A stretch of DNA of 8,814 bases from an uncultured Clostridia bacterium (GCA_947627335.1 CANQVQ010000067.1:1-8814), one strand, 5' to 3'. Shown: positions 1 to 5,794, numbered from the stretch's first letter. A program made the numbers and translations. The notes: generated from the letters alone by a model not told the origin.

Positions 1-81
1 GATAAGTGCAAGATCATCAAGAGAAAAGGCAAGGTCATGGTGATCTGCGAGAACCCTAAGCATAAGCAAAAACAGGGCTGA
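1..81 (+). CDS. rpmJ: 50S ribosomal protein L36, 3' part
   Basis: The window opens inside this gene; the last 26 codons and the TGA stop are present. The protein is a small component of the large ribosomal subunit. The visible residues DKCKIIKRKGKVMVICENPKHKQKQG match the end of L36, which is usually 37-38 residues, so about 11 N-terminal residues lie outside the window. A Cys, a later Cys and a His remain from the zinc ribbon, so this is the zinc-binding (C+) form. It is the first visible gene of the alpha operon; infA is expected just upstream but cannot be seen. It is followed by an unusually structured 200-nt spacer before rpsM. Confidence 0.95.
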   Translation, partial: DKCKIIKRKGKVMVICENPKHKQKQG

Positions 82-230
82 CTGTTTGAATTGCTTGAAC
101 AGCAATTCAAACGGGAGATTCGGTCTTGCGGGTCACCGACCCGCATTTCGGCAGGTGCCGAAACCGACCGAACTCCACTGCAAACGCAGTTTGCGGCAAC
201 CTGTCAGTAAGCCCCGAAAAAACGGGGCGG
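82..230 (+). ncRNA. candidate structured leader RNA between rpmJ and rpsM
   Basis: Almost every base of this spacer lies in a perfect or near-perfect inverted repeat. Hairpin A: GTTTGAATTGC 84-94 with 102-112. Three-way junction B: outer stem 119-125/166-172 (TTCGGTC/GACCGAA), prolonged by GGAG 114-117/CTCC 173-176 around a bulged A118, enclosing hairpins 127-134/138-145 (TGCGGGTC) and 146-152/157-163 (TTTCGGC). Hairpin C: GCAAAC 180-185/189-194. Hairpin D: GCCCCG 211-216/223-228 with an A6 loop. None is followed by a T-run, so these are not intrinsic terminators. The position, just before rpsM in an operon that encodes S4, matches that of the E. coli alpha-operon S4 regulatory site, but the fold differs. 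A cis-regulatory ribosomal-protein leader is the inference; a hairpin-rich repeat insertion or an mRNA-processing region are alternatives. Confidence 0.6.
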
Positions 231-282
231 GATCAGTACGCGAAAAAAACACGACCATACAGAGAAAGGAAAAAGGGAGAGA

Positions 283-651
283 ATGGCACGTATTTCAGGT
301 GTTGATATTCCCAACGCGAAACGGGTCGAGATCGGGCTTTGCTACATCTACGGGATCGGCAGGAGCCGCTCCAACGAGATCCTCAAGCAGACCGGCATCA
401 ACCCCGACACCCGCGTGAAGGATCTGAGCGAATCCGACATCGCAAAACTCCGTGACTGCATCGAAAACAACTACGTCGTCGAAGGCGACCTCCGCCGTGA
501 GGTGGGTCTGAACATCAAGCGGATGGTTGAGATCGACTGCTATCGCGGTCAGCGGCACCGCAAGGGTCTTCCGGTCCGCGGTCAGCGCACCAAGACCAAC
601 GCGAGAACCAGAAAAGGTCCGGTCAAGACCATCGCCAACAAGAAGAAGTAA
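283..651 (+). CDS. rpsM: 30S ribosomal protein S13
   Basis: This encodes a 122-residue S13, the usual length. It binds 16S rRNA in the head of the small subunit and contacts the large subunit and the P-site tRNA. The N-terminus MARISGVDIPNAKRVEIGL, the helical GIGRSRSNEIL segment and the basic C-terminal RGQRHRKGLPVRGQRT stretch are family hallmarks. The start ATG follows the purine-rich site AAAGGGAGAG at 272-281, which is close to the start and not a perfect Shine-Dalgarno. rpsK begins 18 nt after the stop. It is the first gene after the structured spacer, so any regulation by that RNA would act here first and reach the downstream genes by translational coupling or readthrough. Confidence 0.98.
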   Translation: MARISGVDIPNAKRVEIGLCYIYGIGRSRSNEILKQTGINPDTRVKDLSESDIAKLRDCIENNYVVEGDLRREVGLNIKRMVEIDCYRGQRHRKGLPVRGQRTKTNARTRKGPVKTIANKKK

Positions 652-669
652 AAGGAGGGCAGCCAACCA

Positions 670-1068
670 ATGGCAAAGGTCACCAAGAAAGCCGCTACCA
701 AGAAGCGTCGCGAAAAGAAACACATCGAACGCGGTGCGGCACATATCCAGTCCAGCTTCAACAACACCATCGTGACGATCACGGATACGCAGGGCAACGC
801 GATCTCGTGGGCGTCCGCGGGCGAGTTGGGCTATCGCGGTTCGCGGAAGTCCACGCCGTTCGCTGCGCAGATGGCTGCGGAAACGGCGGCGAAGGCCGCG
901 ATGGAGCACGGACTCCGGACCGTGCAGGTGTTCGTCAAAGGTCCCGGACAGGGCAGAGAGTCCGCGATCCGCGCTTTGCAGGTCGCCGGGCTGGAGATCA
1001 CGATGATCAAGGACGTGACGCCGATCCCGCATAACGGGTGCAGACCGCCCAAGAGACGTCGTGTCTGA
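670..1068 (+). CDS. rpsK: 30S ribosomal protein S11
   Basis: This encodes a 132-residue S11, the usual length, a component of the small-subunit platform near the mRNA exit site. The N-terminal basic segment (MAKVTKKAATKKRREKKH) precedes the conserved core, with NNTIVTITDTQGN, the SAGELGYRGSRKSTPFAAQ segment, KGPGQGRESAIRAL, and the C-terminal TPIPHNGCRPPKRRRV containing the Asn-Gly that is isomerised to isoaspartate in E. coli S11. A strong AAAGGAGGG Shine-Dalgarno lies at 651-659. The gene sits tightly between rpsM and rpsD in the alpha operon. Confidence 0.98.
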   Translation: MAKVTKKAATKKRREKKHIERGAAHIQSSFNNTIVTITDTQGNAISWASAGELGYRGSRKSTPFAAQMAAETAAKAAMEHGLRTVQVFVKGPGQGRESAIRALQVAGLEITMIKDVTPIPHNGCRPPKRRRV

Positions 1069-1087
1069 ACGAAAAGGAGGTTAACAC

Positions 1088-1726
1088 ATGGCAAGATACA
1101 CTGGACCGTCGTGCAGACTTTGCCGTCGGGAGGGCGTGAAGCTCTACCTGAAGGGCGACAAGTGCACGAGCGACAAATGTCCGTATTCCCGCAGAGGGCA
1201 GGCGCCCGGACAGCATGGCGCGAACGTTTCCCGCCGCCGTCCGAAGGAGTATACCCTCCAGCTTCGCGAGAAGCAGAAGGCAAAGCGTTATTACGGTATT
1301 CTGGAGAAGCAATTTAAGAACTACTTTGAAAAGGCCGACCGCCAGCCGGGTCAGACGGGCGAAAACCTGCTGACCATGATCGAGCGTCGGTTGGACAACG
1401 TGGTTTACCGCATGGGCATGGCGAACAGCCGCAAGGAGGCGCGCCAGCTCGTCCTGCACGGTCATTTCACCGTCAACGGGAAGAAGGTCAATATCCCCTC
1501 GCAGCTGGTCCGCCAGGGCGACGTCATCGCGCTCAAGGACAGCAAATCCAACAAGGGGTCCGAAAAGATTAAATCGCTTATCGAGAATATTGGCGGCAGA
1601 CCGGCGCCGGCTTGGCTGACGGTCGCGACCGAACCGGTCAGCGCAACGGTGAACGCTCTGCCGACCCGTGCGGACATCGATTTCCCGTTCGAGGAGCATC
1701 TGATCGTCGAGTTGTACTCCAAGTAA
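1088..1726 (+). CDS. rpsD: 30S ribosomal protein S4, zinc-binding (C+) form
   Basis: This encodes a 212-residue S4, slightly longer than the usual 200-206. S4 is a primary assembly protein that binds the 5' domain of 16S rRNA; in E. coli and Bacillus it also represses its own operon by binding leader mRNA. Cysteines 9, 12, 26 and 31 form a C-X2-C-X13-C-X4-C zinc site in the N-terminal domain. The S4 RNA-binding domain follows (about residues 99-165, with RRLDNVVYRMGMANSRKEARQLV and HGHFTVNGKKVNIPS). The extra length lies in the segment around 158-205. A perfect AAAAGGAGG Shine-Dalgarno is at 1072-1080. Location inside the rpsM-rplQ operon is typical of Clostridia, not Bacilli, and makes S4 the obvious candidate ligand for the structured RNA at 82-230. 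Confidence 0.98.
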   Translation: MARYTGPSCRLCRREGVKLYLKGDKCTSDKCPYSRRGQAPGQHGANVSRRRPKEYTLQLREKQKAKRYYGILEKQFKNYFEKADRQPGQTGENLLTMIERRLDNVVYRMGMANSRKEARQLVLHGHFTVNGKKVNIPSQLVRQGDVIALKDSKSNKGSEKIKSLIENIGGRPAPAWLTVATEPVSATVNALPTRADIDFPFEEHLIVELYSK

Positions 1727-1786
1727 GGTGTGCGGCGGCTTGAAATGCCGCTTCGGATGTATCACGAGAAAGGAGAAGTTCATTTC

Positions 1787-2737
1787 ATGATCGAGATCGA
1801 AAGACCGAATATCGTTACGGCTGATGTGAGCGAGGACGGCAAGCACGGTGTGTTCGTGGTCGAGCCGCTGGAACGCGGTTACGGCATGACGCTCGGCAAC
1901 GCTATGCGGCGTGTGCTGATCAGCTCGCTGCCCGGCGTGGCGGCGTCCAGCGTCAAGATCGACGGCGTGCTGCACGAGCTGAGCGCCATTTCCGGCGTCC
2001 GCGAGGACGTGCCGGAGATCGTTCTCAACGTCAAGGGCATCATCGCGAAGCTGTATTGCAGCGAACCGAAGACGGTTCTGCTGGAATCCCACGGCGGGGA
2101 CCTCAAGGCGGGCGACATTCAGGTGGATTCCGATATTGAGATCCTCAACCCTGACCACCACATCGCGACGGTCGAACCGGGGTCGTCGTTCTTCATGCAG
2201 ATCACGTTCGAGCACGGTCGCGGCTACGTCTCCTCCGAGCGCAACAAGGAGCTGGCGGAGAACGCGATCATCGGCGTCATCTACACGGATTCCAACTATA
2301 CGCCGGTCTGCGCCGCGAACTACACGGTTTCCAATACCCGTGTCGGCAACGTCACCGACTACGACCGCTTGCAGCTGGAAGTCACGACGAACGGCACGAT
2401 CGACGCGAAGGAAGCCGTTTCCCTCGCCGCAAAGATCCTCAACGAGCATCTCAACCTGTTCGTTGACCTGTCCGACGGCACGAAGGACACGGAGATCCTC
2501 GTCGAACGCGAGGAGACCAAAAAAGGCAAAGTGCTGGAAATGACCATCGAGGAGCTTGACCTGTCCGTCCGCAGCTTCAACTGCTTGAAGCGTGCGAACA
2601 TCGACACCGTGGAGGATCTTATCAGCAAGACCGAGGACGAGATGATCAAGGTCCGCAACCTCGGAAAGAAGTCCCTGGAGGAGGTCGTTCTGAAGCTGCA
2701 GTCGCTCGGGCTCGCCTTCAGAAAGCCCGAAGAATAA
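1787..2737 (+). CDS. rpoA: DNA-directed RNA polymerase subunit alpha
   Basis: This encodes a 316-residue alpha subunit, which dimerises to scaffold RNA polymerase assembly and contacts regulators and UP elements. The N-terminal domain starts MIEIERPNIVTADVSEDGKHGVFVVEPLERGYGMTLGN..., with the conserved LERGYG-TLGNAMRR dimerisation segment at about 31-46. The C-terminal domain is at about 250-312, with SVRSFNCLKRANI and the KVRNLGKKSLEE helix-hairpin-helix. The reading frame is open upstream to a GTG at 1730, but the ATG at 1787 is preferred: AAAGGAGAAG (1769-1778) lies just before it and family members begin MIEIE. The 60-nt gap after rpsD holds a small 5-bp hairpin (1735-1739/1747-1751). rplQ follows 27 nt after the stop. 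Confidence 0.98.
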   Translation: MIEIERPNIVTADVSEDGKHGVFVVEPLERGYGMTLGNAMRRVLISSLPGVAASSVKIDGVLHELSAISGVREDVPEIVLNVKGIIAKLYCSEPKTVLLESHGGDLKAGDIQVDSDIEILNPDHHIATVEPGSSFFMQITFEHGRGYVSSERNKELAENAIIGVIYTDSNYTPVCAANYTVSNTRVGNVTDYDRLQLEVTTNGTIDAKEAVSLAAKILNEHLNLFVDLSDGTKDTEILVEREETKKGKVLEMTIEELDLSVRSFNCLKRANIDTVEDLISKTEDEMIKVRNLGKKSLEEVVLKLQSLGLAFRKPEE

Positions 2738-2764
2738 TTTTGTGTAAGTAAGGAGGCAGAGGAA

Positions 2765-3262
2765 ATGCCCGGAACAAGAAAGTTAGGCAGACCCACGTCC
2801 CACAGGATGGCGATGCTCAAAGGCATGGTCACGTTTCTGCTGGAGACGGGTCGCATCGAAACGACGTATACCCGTGCGAAGGAAGTCAGCGCCCTGACCG
2901 ATAAGATGGTCACGCTCGGCAAGCAGAATACGTTGGCTTCCCGCCGTCAGGCGCTCGCGTTCCTCAAGAAGGAGGAAGCGGTCTACAAGCTGTTCACGTT
3001 CGTCGCGCCGCTCTACGAAGGGCGCAACGGCGGTTACACGCGTGTGCTGAAGCTGGGTCCGCGCCGTGGGGACGGTGCGGAGATGGCGATCATCGAACTG
3101 GTCGACGCCGAGAGCTACTACGCCCCGAAGAAGGAAAAGAAGGACGAAAAGGCGGACGCCAAGGCCGCCAAGAAGGCGGAAAAGGCGTCGAAGAAGTCCG
3201 CGAAGGAAGAACCGAAGAAGGAAGAAAAGAAGGAAGAACCGAAGGAACCGTCTGCGGAGTAA
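2765..3262 (+). CDS. rplQ: 50S ribosomal protein L17 with long Lys/Glu C-terminal tail
   Basis: This encodes a 165-residue L17, a large-subunit protein near the exit tunnel. Residues 1-113 are the complete family core (RKLGRPTSHRMAMLKGM, RIETTYTRAKE, GGYTRVLKLGPRRGDGAEMAIIELV), equivalent to the whole of B. subtilis L17 (120 residues). Residues 114-165 are an added low-complexity tail with 17 Lys and 12 Glu plus Ala, Ser and Pro, probably disordered or helical and highly charged. The DNA encoding it is a purine-rich AAG/GAA tract. A TAAGGAGG Shine-Dalgarno at 2748-2755 precedes the start. It is the last gene of the alpha operon, with a terminator downstream. Confidence 0.97.
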   Translation: MPGTRKLGRPTSHRMAMLKGMVTFLLETGRIETTYTRAKEVSALTDKMVTLGKQNTLASRRQALAFLKKEEAVYKLFTFVAPLYEGRNGGYTRVLKLGPRRGDGAEMAIIELVDAESYYAPKKEKKDEKADAKAAKKAEKASKKSAKEEPKKEEKKEEPKEPSAE

Positions 3263-3266
3263 GTAC

Positions 3267-3315
3267 GGGTCGTATACGGTGGGTATGTATGAGCCGTGCG
3301 GTGGGTCGTGTACGG
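3267..3315 (+). repeat. short imperfect direct repeat after rplQ
   Basis: GGGTCGTATACGG at 3267-3279 recurs as GGGTCGTGTACGG at 3303-3315 (12 of 13 identical, 36 bp apart). A small hairpin GACCG/CGGTC (3319-3323/3328-3332) follows. The spacer has no convincing ORF. The meaning is unknown; local duplication within the operon 3' UTR is the simplest view. Confidence 0.4.
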
Positions 3316-3355
3316 GTTGACCGTGTGCGGTCGGTTCACGTTTGTTCGCAGGAAT

Positions 3356-3392
3356 GCGGCGTTGCGTCGGAAACGGCGCTGCGCCGCTTTTT
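3356..3392 (+). terminator. terminator of the alpha operon
   Basis: GCGGCG (3356-3361) can pair with CGCCGC (3382-3387), or the shorter CGGCG (3374-3378) with CGCCG (3382-3386) over a 3-nt loop. Either hairpin is followed at once by TTTTT (3388-3392). It lies about 95 nt after the rplQ stop. The stem is modest, so termination may be partial. Confidence 0.6.
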
Positions 3393-3406
3393 CTGTGGGG
3401 AGGGAG

Positions 3407-3437
3407 AAAAATAACGGCAAGCCAAACGGGCTTGCCG
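3407..3437 (-). terminator. terminator of the TetR-family gene
   Basis: CGGCAAGCC (3415-3423) and GGCTTGCCG (3429-3437) form a perfect 9-bp stem with a 5-nt loop. Read on the - strand it is followed by TTATTTTT (3414-3407), a typical U-tract. It sits about 29 nt past the stop codon of the TetR gene and faces the rplQ terminator, so the two transcription units converge here. Confidence 0.85.
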
Positions 3438-3443
3438 CGACGT

Positions 3444-3453
3444 GGGGGGGGGG
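3444..3453. repeat. homopolymer run of ten G
   Basis: Ten consecutive G residues lie between the TetR-gene terminator and its stop codon. The run is in the 3' UTR, so length changes would not alter a protein. It could be a slippage site or a sequencing-error-prone site. Confidence 0.9.
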
Positions 3454-3465
3454 AGAGGTTTCCTT

Positions 3466-3978
3466 TCACCGATTCATAATCCGATAAAAAATCCGCACCA
3501 TTTCGTCAGGCGATTCCTGAAATCCACGTTTGATCCACTCGTCCAGCAGTCCGAAAAGTGCGTAAGAATAGAAACGTGCCTGATAGCATTCTTCCGCATC
3601 TGCGCCGTACTGCGGCATCATGACCTGATAAAAAGCATCGTAAACAACCGATTGCATTTGGGAATCGTAAACGACCTGCAGAATATGCTTGATCTCATAG
3701 TTGAACTGAAAGAAGTCCCTCGCATTTGCAAGCGCAAATCTGTTGCGAACGGCGATCGCACGTTCATCCGCCCATCGATTCCAAACCTGTACCAGCTTAA
3801 ACGTCAGCGCTTCGCTTTTGCTCGTATAGTTACGAAACCAAGTCGCACGACCTACGCCCGCTGTGTCTGCGATTTCTTTTACGGATATTTTTTCGATTTT
3901 CTTTTCGCGCATCAGCCGGATCAGGGCGTCCGATAAGCATTCCTTTAAGAATTCCGTCGTTTTGCTGCCTCTTGCCAT
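3466..3978 (-). CDS. TetR/AcrR-family transcriptional regulator
   Basis: This encodes a 170-residue regulator, shorter than the usual 190-220. The N-terminal DNA-binding domain (about 8-55) has the TetR helix-turn-helix ISVKEIADTAGVGRATWFRNYTSKSEAL at about 31-58. The C-terminal ligand and dimer domain is compact and ends FYSYALFGLLDEWIKRGFQESPDEMVRIF, as in small Firmicutes TetR proteins. The ATG is preceded by GGAGG on the - strand (3983-3987). The gene is divergent from the esterase gene at 4221. A perfect 14-bp palindrome overlaps the start regions of both promoters, which argues for autorepression and control of the esterase. Its G+C is visibly lower than that of the ribosomal genes, suggesting later acquisition. 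The ligand cannot be told. Confidence 0.93.
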   Translation of the reverse strand: MARGSKTTEFLKECLSDALIRLMREKKIEKISVKEIADTAGVGRATWFRNYTSKSEALTFKLVQVWNRWADERAIAVRNRFALANARDFFQFNYEIKHILQVVYDSQMQSVVYDAFYQVMMPQYGADAEECYQARFYSYALFGLLDEWIKRGFQESPDEMVRIFYRIMNR

Positions 3979-4039
3979 ATGTCCTCCAAAAAAGAAAGAT
4001 ACTTTTCCCGCCGGTTCGTCTCAAATAGGCCGTGACCCA

Positions 4040-4067
4040 TTGAAAAAAATCCCGAAATCTGTATAAT
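4040..4067 (+). promoter_or_regulatory. promoter of the esterase gene
   Basis: TTGAAA (4040-4045), a 16-bp spacer and a perfect TATAAT (4062-4067) form a strong sigma-A type promoter reading towards 4221. The expected start near 4074-4075 falls at the left edge of the palindrome 4078-4091 and gives a leader of about 146 nt. Confidence 0.8.
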
Positions 4068-4077
4068 GAGAGTATAA

Positions 4078-4091
4078 GATACGATCGTATC
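4078..4091. promoter_or_regulatory. palindromic operator, probably for the TetR-family protein
   Basis: GATACGATCGTATC is a perfect 14-bp palindrome. It covers the expected initial transcribed bases of both the + promoter (4040-4067) and the - promoter (4102-4130). Size, symmetry and position match known TetR-family operators. That the neighbouring regulator binds it is inference. Confidence 0.75.
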
Positions 4092-4101
4092 ATTCGATTC
4101 T

Positions 4102-4130
4102 ATGATAGCAAATACGCCGATGAAAGTCAA
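4102..4130 (-). promoter_or_regulatory. promoter of the TetR-family gene
   Basis: On the - strand, TTGACT (4130-4125), a 17-bp spacer and TATCAT (4107-4102) form a good sigma-A promoter. Start is expected near 4095, just before the palindrome. It faces the esterase promoter, so the two transcripts would overlap by about 20 nt across the operator. Confidence 0.75.
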
Positions 4131-4220
4131 GCGGTTACGAAAAAAACACATCGGAAGGCGAAGTCGGAAAATGCTTTTGCAGGGGGATAAAGGGCGTTTC
4201 ACAGACGAAAGGAGTTCGCT

Positions 4221-5366
4221 ATGCGTGAAACAAAGACAAAGAAAAAGCATACGGGTCGGGTGATCCTGCTTGTTGTTTTGGCGGTCGTCGTCGTGTTGGC
4301 AATCGGGATATACGTCGTTTTATCCAAAACCTTTCTGATGCGGCACCCCGAATTAAAGGGCGAACCGGAGATCGGCAAGTGGTATCGGATAACGCCCGAA
4401 AACGCAAAATCCTCCAACGGGAAGGAATGGCACGGAATCCTGCGAAAAGGCTCCGAAAATAAACTCGTCGTTTACTTTTTCGGCGGTGGGGTCAGCATTA
4501 CCGAGGAGACAAGCCGGGGCGGAAAAGCGTTTTTCGCCGAAGATATGCTGGGACAGGATTTTATCGCCACTTGGGGGATCGGAAGCGACGACGCGTCGAA
4601 CCCGTTTCAGGATTGGTCGTTTCTGGTGATCCCCTACGCGAGCGGGGATTTCCATAGCGGCACGGGCGAATACCGCTATACGGAAAACGGGAAAGAAAAA
4701 GTCGTTTATCATCAGGGCTACACCAACTATTCCGCCTTTGTCGAAGAGGCAAAACAATACGTCGGGAGTCCCGACACCCTGCTGATCACCGGCTTTTCGG
4801 CTGGCGGCTTTGCGACGAGCCTGCTTGCCGACGACGTCATCGACCGGTTCCCGTCCGCCGAAAACATCACCGTTTGTGTGGACAGCTCGCTTTTGCTCTA
4901 CGACGGGTGGCACGAAACGGCGCAAAATCTTTGGAAATCCCCCGCCGAGATTACGGAAAGACTGACGGGCGACAATCTCGTGCTGGACAGCTTGACCGCC
5001 TTGCACAACAAACGCGGGGACCGCGTGAAAATCCTGTTCGATTGCTCGGTGCGCGACGACACGTTGATGCAGTATCAGGCGTATATCCGCGAAGGGAAAA
5101 TGAGCAAAACAAAGGAAAACGGCGACCTTTTCCAGAAAGACCTGAAAGAAATGGTCGAAGGATTGCAGGAAAACATTGAAGGCGTGGGCATTTATATCTG
5201 GGAATATGCCCTTGACGATACGACGAAAAACACCCAACACACGATCCTTTCCGGTCAGGTGTTTGAAAAGCTGAACGGGGAAAAAAGCGTTGCGGAGTGG
5301 ATCGCCGACGCGATAAACGGGGACGTTCGGACCTACGGCTTGGAACTCTTGGATAAACAGTATTAG
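4221..5366 (+). CDS. membrane-anchored pectin acetylesterase/Notum-like serine hydrolase
   Basis: This encodes a 381-residue protein. A basic N-terminus (MRETKTKKKH) and one hydrophobic segment at about 13-34 form a signal anchor, placing the catalytic domain outside the membrane. The domain has the order typical of the pectinacetylesterase/Notum alpha/beta-hydrolase family: an oxyanion-loop-like YFFGGG (85-90), IPYASGDFHSG (137-147), the nucleophile elbow GFSAGG with Ser193, VDSS (220-223), and a QHT motif with His340. An acidic residue among Asp274, Asp279 and Asp280 is a plausible third catalytic residue. Family members remove acyl esters from polysaccharides or proteins; the substrate here is unknown. 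AAAGGAG (4207-4213) precedes the ATG. Divergent expression with the TetR gene suggests induction by a small molecule. A terminator follows the stop by 8 nt. Confidence 0.8.
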   Translation: MRETKTKKKHTGRVILLVVLAVVVVLAIGIYVVLSKTFLMRHPELKGEPEIGKWYRITPENAKSSNGKEWHGILRKGSENKLVVYFFGGGVSITEETSRGGKAFFAEDMLGQDFIATWGIGSDDASNPFQDWSFLVIPYASGDFHSGTGEYRYTENGKEKVVYHQGYTNYSAFVEEAKQYVGSPDTLLITGFSAGGFATSLLADDVIDRFPSAENITVCVDSSLLLYDGWHETAQNLWKSPAEITERLTGDNLVLDSLTALHNKRGDRVKILFDCSVRDDTLMQYQAYIREGKMSKTKENGDLFQKDLKEMVEGLQENIEGVGIYIWEYALDDTTKNTQHTILSGQVFEKLNGEKSVAEWIADAINGDVRTYGLELLDKQY

Positions 5367-5374
5367 AAAGCAAG

Positions 5375-5418
5375 AACCCTGCCTTCGATACGTTTGGTAT
5401 CAGGCAGGGTTGTTATTT
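5375..5418. terminator. hairpin terminator between the esterase and tRNA-Gln genes
   Basis: AACCCTGCC (5375-5383) pairs perfectly with GGCAGGGTT (5403-5411); an inner stem GATAC/GTATC (5387-5391/5397-5401) extends it. The + strand side has the tail GTTATTT, the - strand side CTTGCTTTCT. It directly follows the esterase stop and, on the other strand, the tRNA 3' end, so it probably serves both convergent units. Confidence 0.8.
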
Positions 5419-5491
5419 GGCTGCGGAAGAAGGATTTGAACCCTCACAAACAGAGTCAGAGTCTGTCGTGCTGCCATTACACAATTCCGCA
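5418..5491 (-). tRNA. tRNA-Gln (anticodon CUG)
   Basis: A 74-nt tRNA gene with an encoded CCA end. The acceptor stem is TGCGGAA (5491-5485) with TTCCGCA (5428-5422), and the discriminator is G. The first pair is U1-A72, a glutamine identity feature. The D arm is GTGT/GCAC. The anticodon arm ACAGA/TCTGT carries the loop CTCTGAC, with anticodon CTG at 5459-5457. The T loop contains GGTTCAAATCC. It reads CAG codons. It stands alone, with its own promoter upstream and a terminator downstream; the usual UUG-type tRNA-Gln would lie elsewhere. Confidence 0.96.
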
Positions 5492-5504
5492 ACGTTCACG
5501 GATG

Positions 5505-5533
5505 ATTATAGCACGTCTTTCGCGGTTTGTCAA
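5505..5533 (-). promoter_or_regulatory. promoter of tRNA-Gln
   Basis: On the - strand TTGACA (5533-5528), a 17-bp spacer and TATAAT (5510-5505) match the sigma-A consensus in all twelve positions, 13 bp before the first tRNA base. Confidence 0.93.
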
Positions 5534-5601
5534 GGGGTTTTTGAAATTTTTTCCGCCGTGCGGGGTCGAGAGGGCGGTCATTCGTCGGCGGGGAACGGGG
5601 C

Positions 5602-5640
5602 GCCGAGGGAGGCGGGGGATTCGAGGGCGGTCTGGGCGAG
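5602..5640. repeat. 39-bp dispersed repeat, copy 1 (intergenic)
   Basis: This block, starting GCCGAGGGAGGCGGGGGA and ending GGGCGAG, is identical over 39 bp to 7251-7289, which lies inside the 3' end of pncC. The match continues leftwards over nine more bases with two changes (5593-5601 and 7242-7250). On the - strand it would encode LAQTALESPASLG followed by a different ending, the same peptide as the PncC C-terminus. Confidence 0.9.
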
Positions 5641-5709
5641 GTGTGGGTCAGACCGGGTGAGGTGCGGGACGGGGTGCCGAGGGAAGGGGGAATCGCCAGT
5701 CCGGTGCTT

Positions 5710-5739
5710 TGCCGTTCAACGCTTCGTCGTTCGACGTGT
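5710..5739. repeat. 15-bp tandem repeat, two units
   Basis: Units TGCCGTTCAACGCTT (5710-5724) and CGTCGTTCGACGTGT (5725-5739) share the pattern CGTT(C/T)(A/G)ACG. The same array with an extra middle unit is at 5874-5918. After it both copies continue with (C/T)CAGACAC, a G-run, GCGGAAGTTCGT and a T7 tract. Confidence 0.8.
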
Positions 5740-5794
5740 CCAGACACAGGGGGCGGGCGGAAGTTCGTCCTTTTTTTGTTGTGTGGAATGGGGT

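Noticed and set aside
84..112. Perfect 11-bp hairpin after rpmJ as a terminator
   Set aside because: No T-run follows, the stem is AT-rich, and transcription must continue into rpsM.
295..1032. 245-codon open frame on the - strand across rpsM and rpsK
   Set aside because: It is the antisense shadow of two certain ribosomal genes; the translation is Arg/Asp/His-rich low-complexity with no family features or ribosome-binding site.
1730..1786. Upstream GTG start giving rpoA 19 extra residues
   Set aside because: No Shine-Dalgarno before it, whereas AAAGGAGAAG precedes the ATG at 1787, and RpoA proteins begin MIEIE.
1007..2449. 480-codon open frame on the - strand across rpsD and rpoA
   Set aside because: Long only because of GC-rich codon use on the opposite strand; rpsD and rpoA are certain and occupy the same DNA.
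5418..5491. Integration site at the tRNA-Gln 3' end
   Set aside because: I searched by eye for a second copy of the tRNA 3' segment nearby and found none; there is also no integrase gene in the window.
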